Below, piece by piece: positions 33,704 to 46,039 of a DNA stretch of 64,000 nucleotides. The notes under the pieces are model-generated. The model saw only the letters and a list, made by a program, of their open reading frames with translations, searched no databases and was not told the origin of the DNA. A program made the translations under genes and the position numbers. Position 1 is the stretch's first letter; every line of letters starts with the position of its first letter. The stretch is from Panopea generosa (lineage: Eukaryota; Mollusca; Bivalvia; Adapedonta; Hiatellidae), in NCBI GenBank assembly GCA_029582155.1, contig CM055895.1, positions 13,956,787-14,020,786 on the forward strand, written 5' to 3'.

Positions 33704-33988
33704 GGTTTGACTTCATATAGACGCCTTGGACACCTCTAATATAGACGCCTTGGACACCTCTAATATAGACGCCTTTGGACACCTCTAATATTGACACCTT
33801 TGGACACCTAATACAGAAGGCTTTTGAATTATTTGGTGAATTATGTTTAAATTAAATGACACAGTGGAAAACAGTGCAGGAAGTGTTCAGATTGCTTGTT
33901 ACGAGCAATCTGAACTCTTCCTGCACTGTTTTCAAAGGCCTTCTGTGATTGGTGTGGGAAAATGCATATCTATGAAGTAAAGGGTTAA
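33704..33988. mobile_element. TTAA foldback MITE, copy 2 (four internal units, left end decayed)
   Basis: Left end GGGTTTGACTTCATATAGAC lacks TTAACCC. It then has four copies of the TATAGACGCCTTGGACACCTCTAA unit instead of two. The central stem GTGCAGGAAGTGTTCAGATT ... AATCTGAACTCTTCCTGCAC is well preserved, and the right end GAAGTAAAGGG-TTAA is intact. Confidence 0.85.
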
Positions 33989-35304
33989 ATATGCAGAAAT
34001 TCTCCATCTGAGTAGGTGTTTCAAATTCGTTCAAGTGGCTGTGATAGATTGATGTGAAGATTAGGAGATTTAATATGAAGAAAGAAGAACAGTATTGTTT
34101 CTTTCTTTATACAAGACTTTATGTTCAACCTGATCTCTGAAACATTGCTTAATAAAAGATTTTGAGATTTATACATCTGAAATTGTCAAAGAAGTGAGAA
34201 CAAAATTCAGTTGGGCCATCTTGTTTGTTTTTATGTAAATTGGGTAATCTGTGTGTCAATATGCAGATATTGACTTTTCTGGCAAAAAGAAAATTTTATA
34301 AAATCTAGCTTTGAAGTATGCTGTCTTCAAATATCTTTTTGTTATAAATAAGGCACTTTAATGCTGTATTAGTTTTTATAATTTTGATATAATGCCAGTG
34401 TTATATCAGAAGCAAATAAATGCTATAATTAGGTACTGTGAGAGATGATATTTTGAGATTACACCAATATGTTTGACTTTGGTATACTGAGGTTTTAATA
34501 TGGTATTCTTGGATTATACCCATCTATTTGATCATGATTCAGAGCTCATTAAAATGTCTCATTATTTCTTAATGAATGTATAAAAAATGTGGAATCACGC
34601 TTATGGTGCATATATAATATATGTGTGAATACACATGGTTGTATTCAAACCTGAGTGAACAAGTGTCATTGTTGGTTTCGAGTGTTTTGCACTTTTTTCA
34701 TTCAAGGATATCGAACAAGACAAAGTGGTTTGCGGTTCGAAAAAAAAAGTGTTGAGTGCATTTTTTTGTTAACGTTTTTATTGTAATAGAAAAAAGTTTG
34801 GATGCCCTTTACATACACATTGTTAATTACATGTCTGTATCTGCCTTGGTGATTGAAAATGGCACTAAACCACATATATAAGTTTTGGTAAGGGAAACCT
34901 ACAGATAAAACATTTCAAATACAATGTTAAAATTTCATTATTAAAGACAAAATTACTGCATATTCCTGTTTCTTCACTTAGCTATACGGTGTAATATTGT
35001 ATGAGTTATTATTTTTGTATTGTCCAGAAAAGTTGCACAGTTTGGTTTTGTCATTTTTAATGTGAACTCTTTTCTTTTTTTGAAGAGTGAGTGTGGTCGG
35101 GGAGGGAATCACACATACACATAATACATGCCAGTTTGTGCATGTTTAAAAAAAAAATTGTCATCCAGTCAAACATACAAGATCATGTTGTTGGCTCATT
35201 TTAATCTGATTGTAACGTTTTTGTGTAAATTACGTGCCTTGAAATATTAAAAACACAAAACATATCTTATGCTTCCATGTTATAACGAATTTTGAGATCT
35301 TTGC
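33989..35304. other. RAPGEF intron, no gene seen
   Basis: AT-rich non-coding DNA. GATTGAAAATGGCACTAAACCAC near 34851 looks like a tiny SINE 3' remnant. No exon is supportable. Confidence 0.5.
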
Positions 35305-35372
35305 TCCTCCACCAGTAAAATTGAATATGCCGTATATGACCTTTAATATGTTGAAAATGGTGTTCAAAAAAA
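35305..35372 (+). mobile_element. SINE family B, 3' fragment
   Basis: CTCCTCCACCAGTAAAATTG, AATATGCCGTATATGACC and ATATGTTGAAAATGGTGTTC correspond to the last 60-70 bases of family B. Head and B box are absent (5' truncation). Confidence 0.75.
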
Positions 35373-35939
35373 TAAATATCCACAAATTTTTACAAAATTT
35401 TTCCACGGTTTGGATTTGGTAACTCAATTTAGATTAAAGTCTTCATTAATTAGTATAAATTTATGAATTGTAATTAAAAAAATTGAGATATATGTAGTTA
35501 ATGATGTTGGTATGTAAGTTTACTGTATTATACTTTTAATGTAAGTTTTATACAGTACCACTTAGCAAATCAGTATGGTTCATTTCTCATTTTGATAAGA
35601 TTAATTATTTAAGATCGCAGATTATTAAAGATTATGCTGTCTTACAGTAGTTAATGTACCAACAGGCCAGGTGTGCAGATCACTTTTCTGTGATAACTAC
35701 TTCTCTGCTGTGTATGGTTTACTCATGCTGTTATGATTCAGGCTCTTACAAAGTGTATATTTGTTGTCAAAAACGTTTACCATCACCTGGTGTATGTTGC
35801 TACTTATCTGGGTCCGTCTGACTTTGTTTCTGTGAAAATTGGTGTATCTGCCAAGTCTTCCAATGTCTTCGATAAAACAGCTCTCTTTTGTTCCTAGTAA
35901 ATTTGTTTTCTTATGAAATGAGTATGTTTCGATTTGGTT

Positions 35940-36295
35940 GTCTATTTCTAGATGTTTGTAGTTGATTTTATTGAATGGGTGTATTTCTACATGTTTGTTT
36001 TTTATTTTATTGAATGGGTGTTTTTCTAGATGTTTGTATTTGATTTTATTGAATGGGTGTTTTTCTAGATGTTTGTATTTGATTTTATTGAATGGGTATA
36101 TTTCTGAATGTTTGTATTTGATTTATTGAATAGGTTTTTTTGTAGATGTGTGTATTTGATTTTATTAAATGGGTATATTTCTGGATGTTTGTATTTGATT
36201 TTATTGAATGAGTGTATTTCTAAATGTTTGTATTTGATTTTATTGAATGGGTGTTTTTCCAGATGTTTTGTATTTGATTTTGTTGAATGGGTTTT
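35940..36295. repeat. 39-bp tandem repeat, about nine copies
   Basis: Unit ATTGAATGGGTGTTTTTCTA-GATGTTTGTATTTGATTTT with few changes. The length is a multiple of three, so a frame stays open (CLYLILLNG-type 13-residue repeat, 36108-36311). No coding evidence beyond that. Confidence 0.92.
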
Positions 36296-37025
36296 GTACT
36301 GTTATCTATGACATTCCATTTTATTGGTGGAACAATATTTCTGATATAATTATTTACATACGTAAGTTCTACAAGTAACTTTTCACACAGCCGGTTCTGA
36401 CTGATCTTGACTCAGCTTGATCCAAGAACCGCAGCAGTGAAAGATAAGCAACCATGAGATGGTACTACCAGGCAATACTTATTTTTATCGTTGAACTCTT
36501 GTATAACATAACAGACAGGGTGTTCACTCTAAGCTGCATCTGATTCTGAAATAACTTTTTCATTGTTTGAATGTAGTGAATTAGAAGAAAATATTTTCCC
36601 TTGGTTAAGCTAAGGCTCCATGGTATATTATATGCAGGAATGTTACGCTATTTCAGTCAATCAGCTTTGCAAATGACTGACAAGACAAGTTTAATTTTTT
36701 GTAAAGTTTTTATCAATAAATATTATTATGTCCTTTAATGAAAAGAGAATGTGCTTACCTTTGCATAATGATATTCAGTAGTATCTGTCTGATGTATTGT
36801 GAATTATATGTTTCATTTTGTCACAACTGTGATGTTATGTCATAATATATGTATGGTGGGTTATTTAGAGGTGGTAATATAATGTACAGTTAATTGGTCG
36901 TTGGTTTTCATTGGCTTATACCAAAATATACGGTGTGTTTTAGTGTTATTTATTAAGGTTATCGGAGTATTATGAGTGAATTATTCTGTACTAACACGGA
37001 AAGCTCTGTATTTTGTATAAACATT
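36296..37025. other. RAPGEF intron, no gene seen
   Basis: AT-rich DNA. A decayed SINE B-like stretch may be present at about 36310-36480 (TTGGTGGAACAATATT, AAGTAACTTTTCACACAG, GACTCAGCTTGATCCAAG), too eroded to delimit. Confidence 0.4.
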
Positions 37026-37279
37026 GTTTTTTTAATGGGGTTTAAAGCCATTTTCAACAGATTTAAGCTTATATGATTATTTATTATGTCGTATATCCAG
37101 TTTTAATGGCGTGGATGACTTCAGAATGAATCTCAGTAGAACCACCATCCTTCTGCAAATAACTGGCAAACTTTCTCACATTAAACTTTTGGAGCAAGCG
37201 GGACTCAAACCTACAACCTTAGCGGTAACAGTTAAATAATCTTGAGACAGCGCCTTAGACCATTCATCCACAGAGGACC
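37026..37279 (-). mobile_element. tRNA-derived SINE, family B (reverse orientation), diverged
   Basis: T-run then AATGGGGTTTAAAGCCATTT, CGTATATCCAGTTTTAATGG, AGAACCACCATCCTTCTGCA, TTTTGGAGCAAGCGGGACTC and CATCCACAGAGGACC: the family B order in reverse. The flanks ATTTTGTATAAA and ATTTTGTGTATAAA may be a slightly mutated target duplication. Confidence 0.85.
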
Positions 37280-38307
37280 ATTTTGTGTATAAAAACTAAA
37301 TGATGTGTGTTCTGTATAAAACACTTACGGGGGGATTTGTATTGATAGTCTGGTACATATAGATCTGCCCGTAACCATTGGTCTGTTGATATGTAATGCG
37401 ATATTGTGTAGAATGTGTAATTGGGAGACAGGACCATTGATGTCTCATTACTCACTTATCATCTGTAGTTAATCAGAAATTATGTTAACTAAACTTCACT
37501 TTGATCTGGCTCTGTTGGTTAAAACAGAACCTTTCTATTATAGATCAGACTGCATGTTTCCACAGTATCTAGCTGCTACAGGAGGGATCTGTTTTTTAGT
37601 GTTGTGGTTTTATTTAGGTAGAACTTTTCAATTTGTCTCTCCTTTTCCTGTTGGGGTGGGGGAGATGCATTGTATTTAGCTTAGTCTATTTGAGGAAATT
37701 ATGAAGAGCTATTGTTGTGACCCTGGTGTAGGTTCTGTCGGCAGCGGTAAATTAAAAGTTTTATGTTTAGCTTTTTTTCTTTGTTTTTCAACGATTTACT
37801 TATGTCGTGGTGACTAAACTTTGTTAACACATTCATATTATGGCATACAAACAATGTATATTACTAAGTTATATATGTTTCCATAGGTTATTATCTAAAA
37901 CCTTCAATTTTTCGTTTAGCCCAGGTTTCAGTTTAATTTTTTTTCTTACCAGAGTCGAAAGTTCAAGCTCTTCAAATCACTTTTCATCAACAGCATCTGT
38001 TTGTCCTTCTGTAACATTTTGTACCTGTTCAGTATCTTTTAGCCCTTCAAGGAATTCTATATAATATAGTACATAATGTTTACCCCATTGAGGCAATGTG
38101 AAACTGACTTCTAGCCATGTATGGTTGAGGTCAAGGTCATTATCAAGGGTCAGATCTGCATACTTTTATTGTGTCTTGTTCCATATCTTCTAAATCCCCA
38201 GAAGGATTTACTATAACACTTCAGGCATTTGATGCAAATATTTATCTCATTGAGATGGCATTTGTAAAACCCGATTTCCTGTCAGTGATTGAGTTCAAGG
38301 TCTTGCT
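37280..38307. other. RAPGEF intron, no gene seen
   Basis: Non-coding. The frames at 37482-37679 and 37840-38064 have no recognisable similarity and no splice context that I trust. Confidence 0.5.
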
Positions 38308-38808
38308 TTAAAGCAACACATCCACGTTTGAACTTTTAAAAAAAAGAAAATTTAATTGAGTTATGAGCACATTTCCCATACAAACATATGATCAATTAGC
38401 TGTATATTAGCATATGAGCACAATCCCGAACAAAATGATGCCCAAATTATAATGCGTGACTAACACTTTATAAAACAAGTGTGTAACTCACCCAAGTCAA
38501 AAAAAATTGTCAAAATGACTTTCAAGGCAGGTAAAGTACACTACGCACTAAAACGTGAAGTTTTTTAATACGACTCGCATAATTCAATTTGAAGCCAAGT
38601 TGGAATCCTCGGCAATTTAAAAATAATTTATAAAGCGTTTGTCACGCTTTATAATTTGAACATCTTTTTTTTATAATTCTAAAGCGTTCTGGATAGTGTT
38701 TGTTAGCATAATACAGCTCACTGACCATATATTTATGTATGGGAAATGTGCTCACAACTCAATTGAAAAACTTTTTAAAAAAGTTTAAACGTGGATGTGT
38801 TGCTTTAA
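38308..38808. mobile_element. TTAA-flanked MITE with long (about 85 bp) terminal inverted repeats
   Basis: TTAA at 38308-38311 and 38805-38808 flank a 493-bp element beginning AGCAACACATCCACGTTTGA and ending in its complement. The arms extend about 85 bp with few mismatches (GAGCACATTTCCCATACA at the inner end). The interior has further short inverted pairs (TTTATAAAGCGT/ACGCTTTATAA) and no coding frame. TTAA duplications occur in piggyBac- and Kolobok-type elements; the AGCAAC terminus does not decide between them. Confidence 0.88.
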
Positions 38809-38936
38809 GGTGAAAGGTCAAATACTATATGTTTGTGTTAGTTGACTATTTTCATGTCTTAATGACTTTTCACCCCTTAAATGAATTTCAAAACAACTGA
38901 GGACATTTGGTTACATGATGGAGATGTTGTTCTAGT

Positions 38937-40492
38937 ATTGTCCGGATTATCATGTATTCTGTTCTAGTTTTGTCCTGATTATCAGGTATTCTGTTCCAGT
39001 ATTGTCCTGATTATCAGGTATTCTGTTCCAGTATTGTCCTGATTATCATGTATTCTGTTCTAGTTACTGTCCTGATTATTATGTATTCTGTTCTAGTATT
39101 GTCCTGATTATCATGTTTTCTGTTCAAGTATTGTCCTGATTATCATGTATTCCATTCCAGTATTGTCCTGATTATCATGTATTCTGTTCTAGTCTTGTCC
39201 TGATTATCATGTATTCTGTTCCAGAATTGTCCTGATTATCATGTATTCTGTTCTAATTACTGTCCTGATTATTGTGTATTCTGTTCTAGTATTGTCCTGA
39301 ATATCATGTTTTCTGTTCTAGTATTGTCCTGATTATCATGTATTTTATTCCTGTATTGTCCTGATTATCATGTATTCCATTCCAGTATTTTCCAGATTAT
39401 CATGCATTATGTTCCAGTGTTGTCCTGATTATCATGTATTCTGTTCCAGTATTATCCTGATTTTCATGTATTTTGTTCCAGTATTGTCCTGATTATCATG
39501 TCATCTGTTCCAGTATTGTCCTGATTACCATGTATTATGTTCCAGTATTGTCCTGATTATCATGTATTCTGTTTTAATATTGTCCTTATTGTCATGTATT
39601 CTGTTTTAATATTGTCCTGATTATCATGTATTATGTTCCAGTTTTGTTCTGATTATCATGTATTCTGTTCAAATATCCTAATTATCATGTATTCTGATCT
39701 AGTATTGTCCCCATTATCATGTATTCTGTTCGAGTATTGTCCTGATTATCATGTATTCTGTTTTAATATTGTCCTGATTATCATGTATTCTGTTCTAGTT
39801 ATTGTCCTGATTATCATGTATTATGTTCAGTATTGTCTTGGTAATCATGTTTTCTGTTCTAGTATTGTCCTGATTATCATTTATTCTGTTCCAGTATTGT
39901 CCTGATTATCATGTATTCTGTTTTAATATTGTCCTGGTTATCATGTATTCTGTTCTAGTATTGTCCTGATTATCATGTATTCTGTACCAGTATTGTCCTG
40001 ATTATCATGTATTCTGTTTTAATATTGTCCTGATTATCATGTATTCTGGTCTAGTATTGTCCTGATTATCATGTTTTCTGTTCAGTATTGTCCTGGTTAT
40101 CATGTATTCTGTTCTAGTATTGTCCTGATTATCATGTATTCTTTTCCAGTATTGTCCTGATTATCATGTATTCTGTTTTAATATTATCCTGGTTATCATG
40201 TATTCTGTTCTAGTATTGTCCTGATTATCATGTATTCGGTTCAGTATTGTCCTGGTTATCATGTATTCTGTTCTAGTATTGTCCTGATTATCATGTATTA
40301 TGTTCCAGTATTGTCCTGATTATCATGTATTCTGTTTTAATATTGTTCTGATTATCATGTATTCTGTTCTAGTATTGTCCTGATTATCATGTATTCTGTT
40401 CAGTATTGCCCTGGTTATCATGTATTCTGTTCCAGTATTGTCCCCATTATCATGTATTCTGTTCCAGTATTGCCCTGATTATCATCAGTCCT
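38937..40492. repeat. 32-bp tandem repeat, about 48 copies
   Basis: Unit GTTCTAGTATTGTCCTGATT-ATCATGTATTCT, with point variants and occasional 1-2 nt indels (GTTACTGTCC, TTCAGTATTG). Continuous for about 1.55 kb. Open frames inside are repeat artefacts. Confidence 0.96.
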
Positions 40493-41107
40493 GATTTTGG
40501 TGTCTTTATGGTTATTATCTTGCTCTAGAATTGTACTGACTTGCCAAAATGTCTAAATTAGATTTCCTCTACCTTAAAAAAATAACAGTTTTGAGAGTTG
40601 GCGCCTTCTGGAGGAAGTTGTGTGAAAACAGTCACACTGTTGGTAACAATGGCGAAATGACATACATAAGTAGTAGATAAGAGTTTCATGGGAACTGTGT
40701 CAATACAAACGTAAAAAAGCCAGCCCCAGTAAGTGTCAAGCTAATTAAATTGCATTACACTTGAATTGAATATAAAAATTACGATATTGTTTGTTGGGGA
40801 AAACGTGCAGAAATTGGTATAAACGAGTCTCCATATTGTAATTAGGTGCGTCTGTGGGGAATGGTTAGATTCTGCAGTATTGATTAGGTGGCTATGTAAT
40901 GAAAATGTAATGTTCATGAATGTTAAGAATCATGTGGTAGATTTATAAGTTAAAATTTGGCAGTGCCACAGTGCTAAATCCAAGTGTTAACAGAAATCTG
41001 TGTTGAAATTGCATTAAGGCATTTTTTTGTATGATTTTACAATTAGGCTGAACTACAAAACTGATGTCATTAATTCATTATATGGATTGCCAGGATATTT
41101 TTTAGTG
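40493..41107. other. RAPGEF intron, no gene seen
   Basis: Unique-looking sequence between a satellite and a SINE. Nothing supportable. Confidence 0.5.
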
Positions 41108-41415
41108 TATGTTGTTGTTGTATGGTGTTTAATGGCGCTTTCAATCATTTTTCAGTCATATTGTGATTGTGTCTACTTGAGACAGTGTTCTAAGCGCTGA
41201 CACGCCTGAGTATCATGCCCCAGACACATGGCATGATACCCCACCCAGTCACATTATACTGACACCGGGCTGACCAGTTCTAGAACTTTTCTCTAAATGC
41301 CAAGCAAATAACTTCTAGTATCATTTTTCAAGTCGTTGGTATGAACCAGCTGGGGATTGAACCCACAACATTCCACATGCAAGGGAAATGCTTACAACTA
41401 GACCACTGCTGCAGT
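41108..41415 (-). mobile_element. tRNA-derived SINE, family C (reverse orientation), best full-length copy
   Basis: On the - strand: CTGCAGCAGTGGTCTAGTTG (A box), GTTGTGGGTTCAATCCCCAG (B box), CATACCAACGACTTGAAAAA, GCTTGGCATTTAGAG, CCGGTGTCAGTATAATGTGA, CTGGGTGGGGTATCATGCCA, CTGTCTCAAGTAGACAC, and 3' end CATTAAACACCATACAACAA. It serves as reference for the truncated copies at 10022 and 53797 and the longer one at 58385. Confidence 0.9.
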
Positions 41416-41989
41416 GTGTGCTTGTCATAAAAGGTGTATACAGTGGTATCTTGTTTTTGTATCTTTGTTACTTTGCATGAAATGCTATATCCCTTGTGGT
41501 GAGAATGATCTGGGATAGATCACTGTAAAGTGAAAGGGGCCATTGTGAAAACAAGTTGCCATTTGTAACATGTGTACTATTGTTGAATGTTATAACCTCA
41601 TGAAGGGGATGTTGTTGTTTTTTTTGGGCTATAGTTTCAATGACTGTGAACTATTATATTTTAGCTGTTTCATTATTGGTAAAACACGTCATGTACTTTA
41701 TGTTTGGATACACTGTCAGACATCAATGTACATTGTAGTAGATGGTCTTGGATTTAAATTTGATAGAAACTCATTGGTTGATTATGAAAATATTCTGGAT
41801 GTTAATGAAATATTTGAAAGATATCCTTTGGTAAAACAGACATGCTGGCATCTTTTCCTTACATAAGAGGATATTTTAAATATCATCTTATGTTTTAAAT
41901 ATCACCTTATGTTTAAAATATCATCTTTAGGTACTGTTAGATATAAAATTAATGATTGGAATAATTTTGCATGATATAAAATTAAGGTG
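41416..41989 (+). other. Intronic spacer with an unassigned 98-codon frame
   Basis: The frame 41570-41866 (MCTIVECYNLMKGMLL...) is longer than most non-repeat frames here and has fairly balanced residues (VDYENILDVNEIFERYPLVK). It has no recognised similarity, and a poly-T run lies within its codons. I see it as probably non-coding. Confidence 0.35.
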
Positions 41990-43866
41990 CTAGCATATTT
42001 CAAGACTTAATTGGATAAACCAGTATAGAAATATGGTGCTGTCAACTTTCAAGACTTAATATGGATATACTAGTATAGAACTATGGTGCTGTCATCTTTC
42101 AAGACTTAATTGGCTATACTAGTATAGAACTTTGGTGCTCACATCTTTAAAGACTTAATTGGATATACAAGTATAGAACTATGGTGCTCTCATCTTTTAT
42201 GACTTAATTGGATATACTAATATAGAACTATGGTGCTCTCATCTTTCATGACTTAATTGGATATACTAATATAGAACTATGGTGCTCTCATCTTTCATGA
42301 CTTAATTGGATATACTAATATATAACTATGGTGCTCTCATCTTTCATGACTTAACTGGATATACTAATATAGAACTATGGTGCTCTCATCTTTCATGACT
42401 TAACTGGATATACTAATATAGAACTATGGTGCTCTCATCTTTCATGACTTAATTGGATATACTAATTTAGAACTATGGTGCTCTCATCTTTCATGACTTA
42501 ACTGGATATACTAATATAGAACTATGGTGCTCTCATCTTTTATGACTTAATTGGATATACTAATATAGAACTATGGTGCTCTCATCTTTCATGACTTAAT
42601 TGTATATACTAATATAGAACTATGGTGCTCTCATCTTTCATGACTTAACTGGATATACTAATATAGAACTATGGTGCTCTCATCTTTCATGACTTAATTG
42701 GATATACTAATTTAGAACTATGGTGCACTCATCTTTCATGACTTAATTGGATATACTAATATAGAACTATGGTGCTCTCATCTTTCATGACTTAATTGGA
42801 TATACTAATATAGAACTATGGTGCTCTCATCTTTCATGACTTAATTGTATATACTAATATAGAACTATGGTGCTCTCATCTTTCATGACTTAACTGGATA
42901 TACTAATATATAACTATGGTGCTCATCTTTCATGACTTAATTGGATATACAAGTATAGAACTATGATGCTCTCATCTTTCATGACTTAATTGGATATACT
43001 AATATAGAACTATGGTGCTCTCATCTTTCATGACTTAACTGGATATACTAATATAGAACTATGGTGCTCTCATCTTTCATGACTTAATTGGATATACTAA
43101 TTTAGAACTATGGTGCACTCATCTTTCATGACTTAATTGGATATACTAATATAGAACTATGGTGCTCTCATCTTTCATGACTTAATTGGATATACTAATA
43201 TAGAACTATGGTGCTCTCATCTTTCATGACTTAATTGTATATACTAATATAGAACTATGGTGCTCTCATCTTTCATGACTTAACTGGATATACTAATATA
43301 TAACTATGGTGCTCATCTTTCATGACTTAATTGGATATACAAGTATAGAACTATGATGCTCTCATCTTTCATGACTTAATTGGATATACTAATATAGAAC
43401 TATGATGCTCTCATCTTTCATGACTTAATTGGATATACTAATATAGAACTATGGTGCTCTCAACTTTCATGACTTAATTGGATATACTAATATAGAACTA
43501 TGGTGCTCTCAACTTTCATGACTTAATTGGATATACTAATATAGAACTATGGTGCTTTCATCTTTCATGACTTAATTGGATATACTAATATAGAACTATG
43601 GTGCTCTCAACTTTCATGACTTAACTGGATATACTAGTATAGAACTATATATGGTGCTCTCAACTTTCATGACTTAATTGGATATACTAATATAGAAATA
43701 TGGTGCTCTCATCTTTTATGACTTATTTGGATATACTAATATAGAACTATGGTGCTCTCAACTTTCATGACTTAATTGGATATACTAATATAGAACTATG
43801 GTGCTCTCATCTTTTATGACTTATTTGGATATACTAATATAGAACTATGGTGCTGTCATCTTTCAA
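41990..43866. repeat. 49-bp satellite-like tandem repeat, about 38 copies, with a 390-bp higher-order duplication
   Basis: Unit ATATAGAACTATGGTGCTCT-CATCTTTCATGACTTAATTG-GATATACTA. Diagnostic variants recur together 390 bp apart: TTTAGAACTATGGTGCACTC at about 42711 and 43101, AATTGTATATAC at about 42843 and 43233, and the 2-nt-short GGTGCTCATC at about 42919 and 43309. This shows a block of eight units duplicated as a whole. Confidence 0.95.
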
Positions 43867-44668
43867 GATAAGGATATGAATGTTAGGGATAATTTTAAAG
43901 GTTGCAAGATTAAAAATTGTTGTTTGAATTGTGAATATAAGGAAAGACTGGTATAATTTTGTGATGTCTGATCAATTTTATTCAGCATAATGTTTTGACA
44001 AGCAACAAATATTATACCTTTAATATTATTATGAATCATGGATATTGGTTAATCATGCCAGCAGGTATCACTTCACATATATGGTAGGGAGTTGGTGTCA
44101 GTACAGTTCAACATTATCTGCACATATTATCATAATACTGATAAATTAGGGTGATACCCGCATTAACTTGCTGTGTGTAAACACGTTATGCTTATATTGT
44201 TTTATAATATAAATGAGATAAATACAGGGATCATCATGATCAATTTGATCTTCCTATTACATGTTATTGCTGTTGTGATACTTGTTTTCATATTTTTAAT
44301 CGAGGACTTTATACTCCACTGGCACTTACCCAATTTCATTCTTAATGCCTTTGGACTCTTTGTTAGGATTGGACCTTCAATTTTGATAGATATACATTAT
44401 AAACAAATACACTCGGGTAAGAATGAAATAGTTCAATGGCAATTATGGGAAAGAAAAAATACCAAATTATTTCATTTGGAGATTTAGTAAACAAATTGTA
44501 AAAGTTGGATTTAATGTTGGATTATTCACAGCCGGTTATAAGTTATCAAGTTGTTTTTATGTGGCAGTTTTCTTCTACCTTTAAGTTTAAAATGTTTTAA
44601 GGATGGGGTGGGGGTGGGGAGGGGGGATGCAGTTTAATGCATCATTCAACACCTTACACTAAGATTAT
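43867..44668. other. RAPGEF intron, no gene seen
   Basis: AT-rich. The 104-codon frame at 44173-44487 is hydrophobic, ends without splice context and has no recognised similarity. A G-rich tract (GGGGTGGGGGTGGGGAGGGG) lies at about 44605-44625. Confidence 0.45.
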
Positions 44669-44872
44669 TGTTTAATAGTCTTGATGACAGTTGTCTCATT
44701 GTCATTCTCATCCCCCATTGCTGTTTCAAGTAGGGAAAGTTATCAGTTCTGAAGATTGGTGTGCTCGAGTACTGGTTTACCTTTCAGGACCCCAGGAAAC
44801 AGTGCGGCTAGACTAATTGATCATCTGTTAGCCCTTGATGGTAAAAAAATTATGTTAAATATTCAAACAAAT
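44669..44872 (+). mobile_element. SINE family A, head-less copy
   Basis: Keeps TGTCTCATTGTCATTC, TTTCAAGTAGGGAAAGTTAT, GTGTGCTCGAGTACTGGTTT, CCCAGGAAACAGTGCGGCTA and CATCTGTTAGCCCTTGATGG with ATATTCAAACAAA tail. The tRNA-like head is missing. Confidence 0.82.
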
Positions 44873-45644
44873 ATCTGAGAGATTATTATTAAAATGGCTT
44901 CAGGCGTCAAGATGGTTTTTTTGTTGACACCTCAGACTGAGGACCCCCAAATAAGATTCATAAGTTTTGTGTTTAGGTTAAAACATTGTATTTGTTGTGA
45001 TGTGTACTCTCGCAGTGTATATTTTATAGAGCTTCGAAAATTCTTATCTTGATAGATGTTCTTACTTTGGTATGCTGGCATTACGAGTACCGCTACATTT
45101 TATACAGACACTAGCAGGGGGGAATGCTGCTTATCGGGCTGAAATGATTGCTCAGGAATTCCATCACATATAAACTACTGGCACAGTCAGTTGATGGAAA
45201 TGAAAGAGATTTTGTTTGTGAGTGATACATTTTCTTTGACATATTTGTTGTGTGGAAGTTTGGTGGGGTAGATAGATGTGAGGATCCCATGGTGATAACA
45301 TCAAATTCTCTCACATACCTTTAAGAATTCTCAGAAGATTTCGAGAGAAATTATATACTGGTGAGATGAATGAGACACAAATTGGATTTAATGTTTGTTT
45401 AATTGTCTTTTTTTTTTACTGTTTAGTGAAGTTTCTGAACCTGGATTTAATTGAAATTAACATTTGTGAAAAATTAAAAGTGGATTAATTACATGTGTGT
45501 TTAGTGGTATTAAAAGGTTTAAATCGAGATCAGTGAAAAGCTTTGACTGATGCATGTTGGGAAGTGTCATGATAATACATTGTTGGATTAGTATCATCAA
45601 TGAACAGTATGTGTCATAAGAGGTTACTGGGTGCAGTGTGAGAT
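44873..45644. other. RAPGEF intron upstream of a candidate exon
   Basis: Unique-looking AT-rich DNA with no clear element. If 45645 is a first exon, the sequence from about 45400 would include its promoter and 5' UTR, but no TATA box or initiator is distinctive. Confidence 0.4.
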
Positions 45645-45844
45645 ATGTTGATATACCTGGTTGGACAAGACAAAAAAGTTGAGGATGGTGCGGAAGGGGC
45701 AGTGTCTTTGGACCCTGAGCCCCAAGCTGGCTATGATCAGGATGGCTCTACAGCTTATGCTATCAGGCAAACTGATCTCGGATTAGACAGAGATGTCGGC
45801 TGGATTGAAAATGTACAAGAGCAGAGGCCATGTACTTTCTCTAG
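45645..45844 (+). CDS. Candidate exon, possibly an alternative RAPGEF first exon
   Basis: An ATG-initiated open stretch reads MLIYLVGQDKKVEDGAEG followed by an acidic, mixed-composition region containing SLDPEPQAGYDQDGSTAY and GLDRDVGWIENVQEQRP. Residue use is coding-like compared with the K/N/I/F/L-rich noise frames nearby. A possible donor, TCTAG|GTCTGT, at 45844/45845 would end it in phase 2, the same phase as the exon ending at 11724, so it could splice to the exon at 49274. The donor is weak, and I recognise no homologous protein segment. It could equally be a chance open frame or an exon of an unrelated nested gene. Confidence 0.3.
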
Positions 45845-46039
45845 GTCTGTGTTATGTTTCTATTCACCTGACTTGACCCTTTCTTTGTATCTCTATACAC
45901 AAGGCTCCCCATTGGATGGAACTCTGCTTCTTCTTTCAAAAAGACAGACTTCAGAGTTAAGATTTTCATCAAACTGCTATCATAAAAGTTGCTGGTTTAT
46001 ATTACAAGCTTACCTGAGCCTTCGACTCCAGGGATATGT

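Noticed and set aside
38308-38808. Protein-coding or RNA gene between the inverted arms
   Set aside because: No open frame of note; the structure is fully explained by a MITE with TTAA flanks.
41570-41866. Possible small host gene of 98 codons
   Set aside because: No recognised similarity, no splice or promoter context, homopolymer T inside the frame; could not be supported.
38937-43866. CRISPR-like arrays
   Set aside because: Repeat units are directly contiguous with no unique spacers, and the DNA is eukaryotic; these are satellites.
44173-44487. Possible 104-residue membrane protein
   Set aside because: Hydrophobicity follows from AT-rich codons; nothing supports translation.
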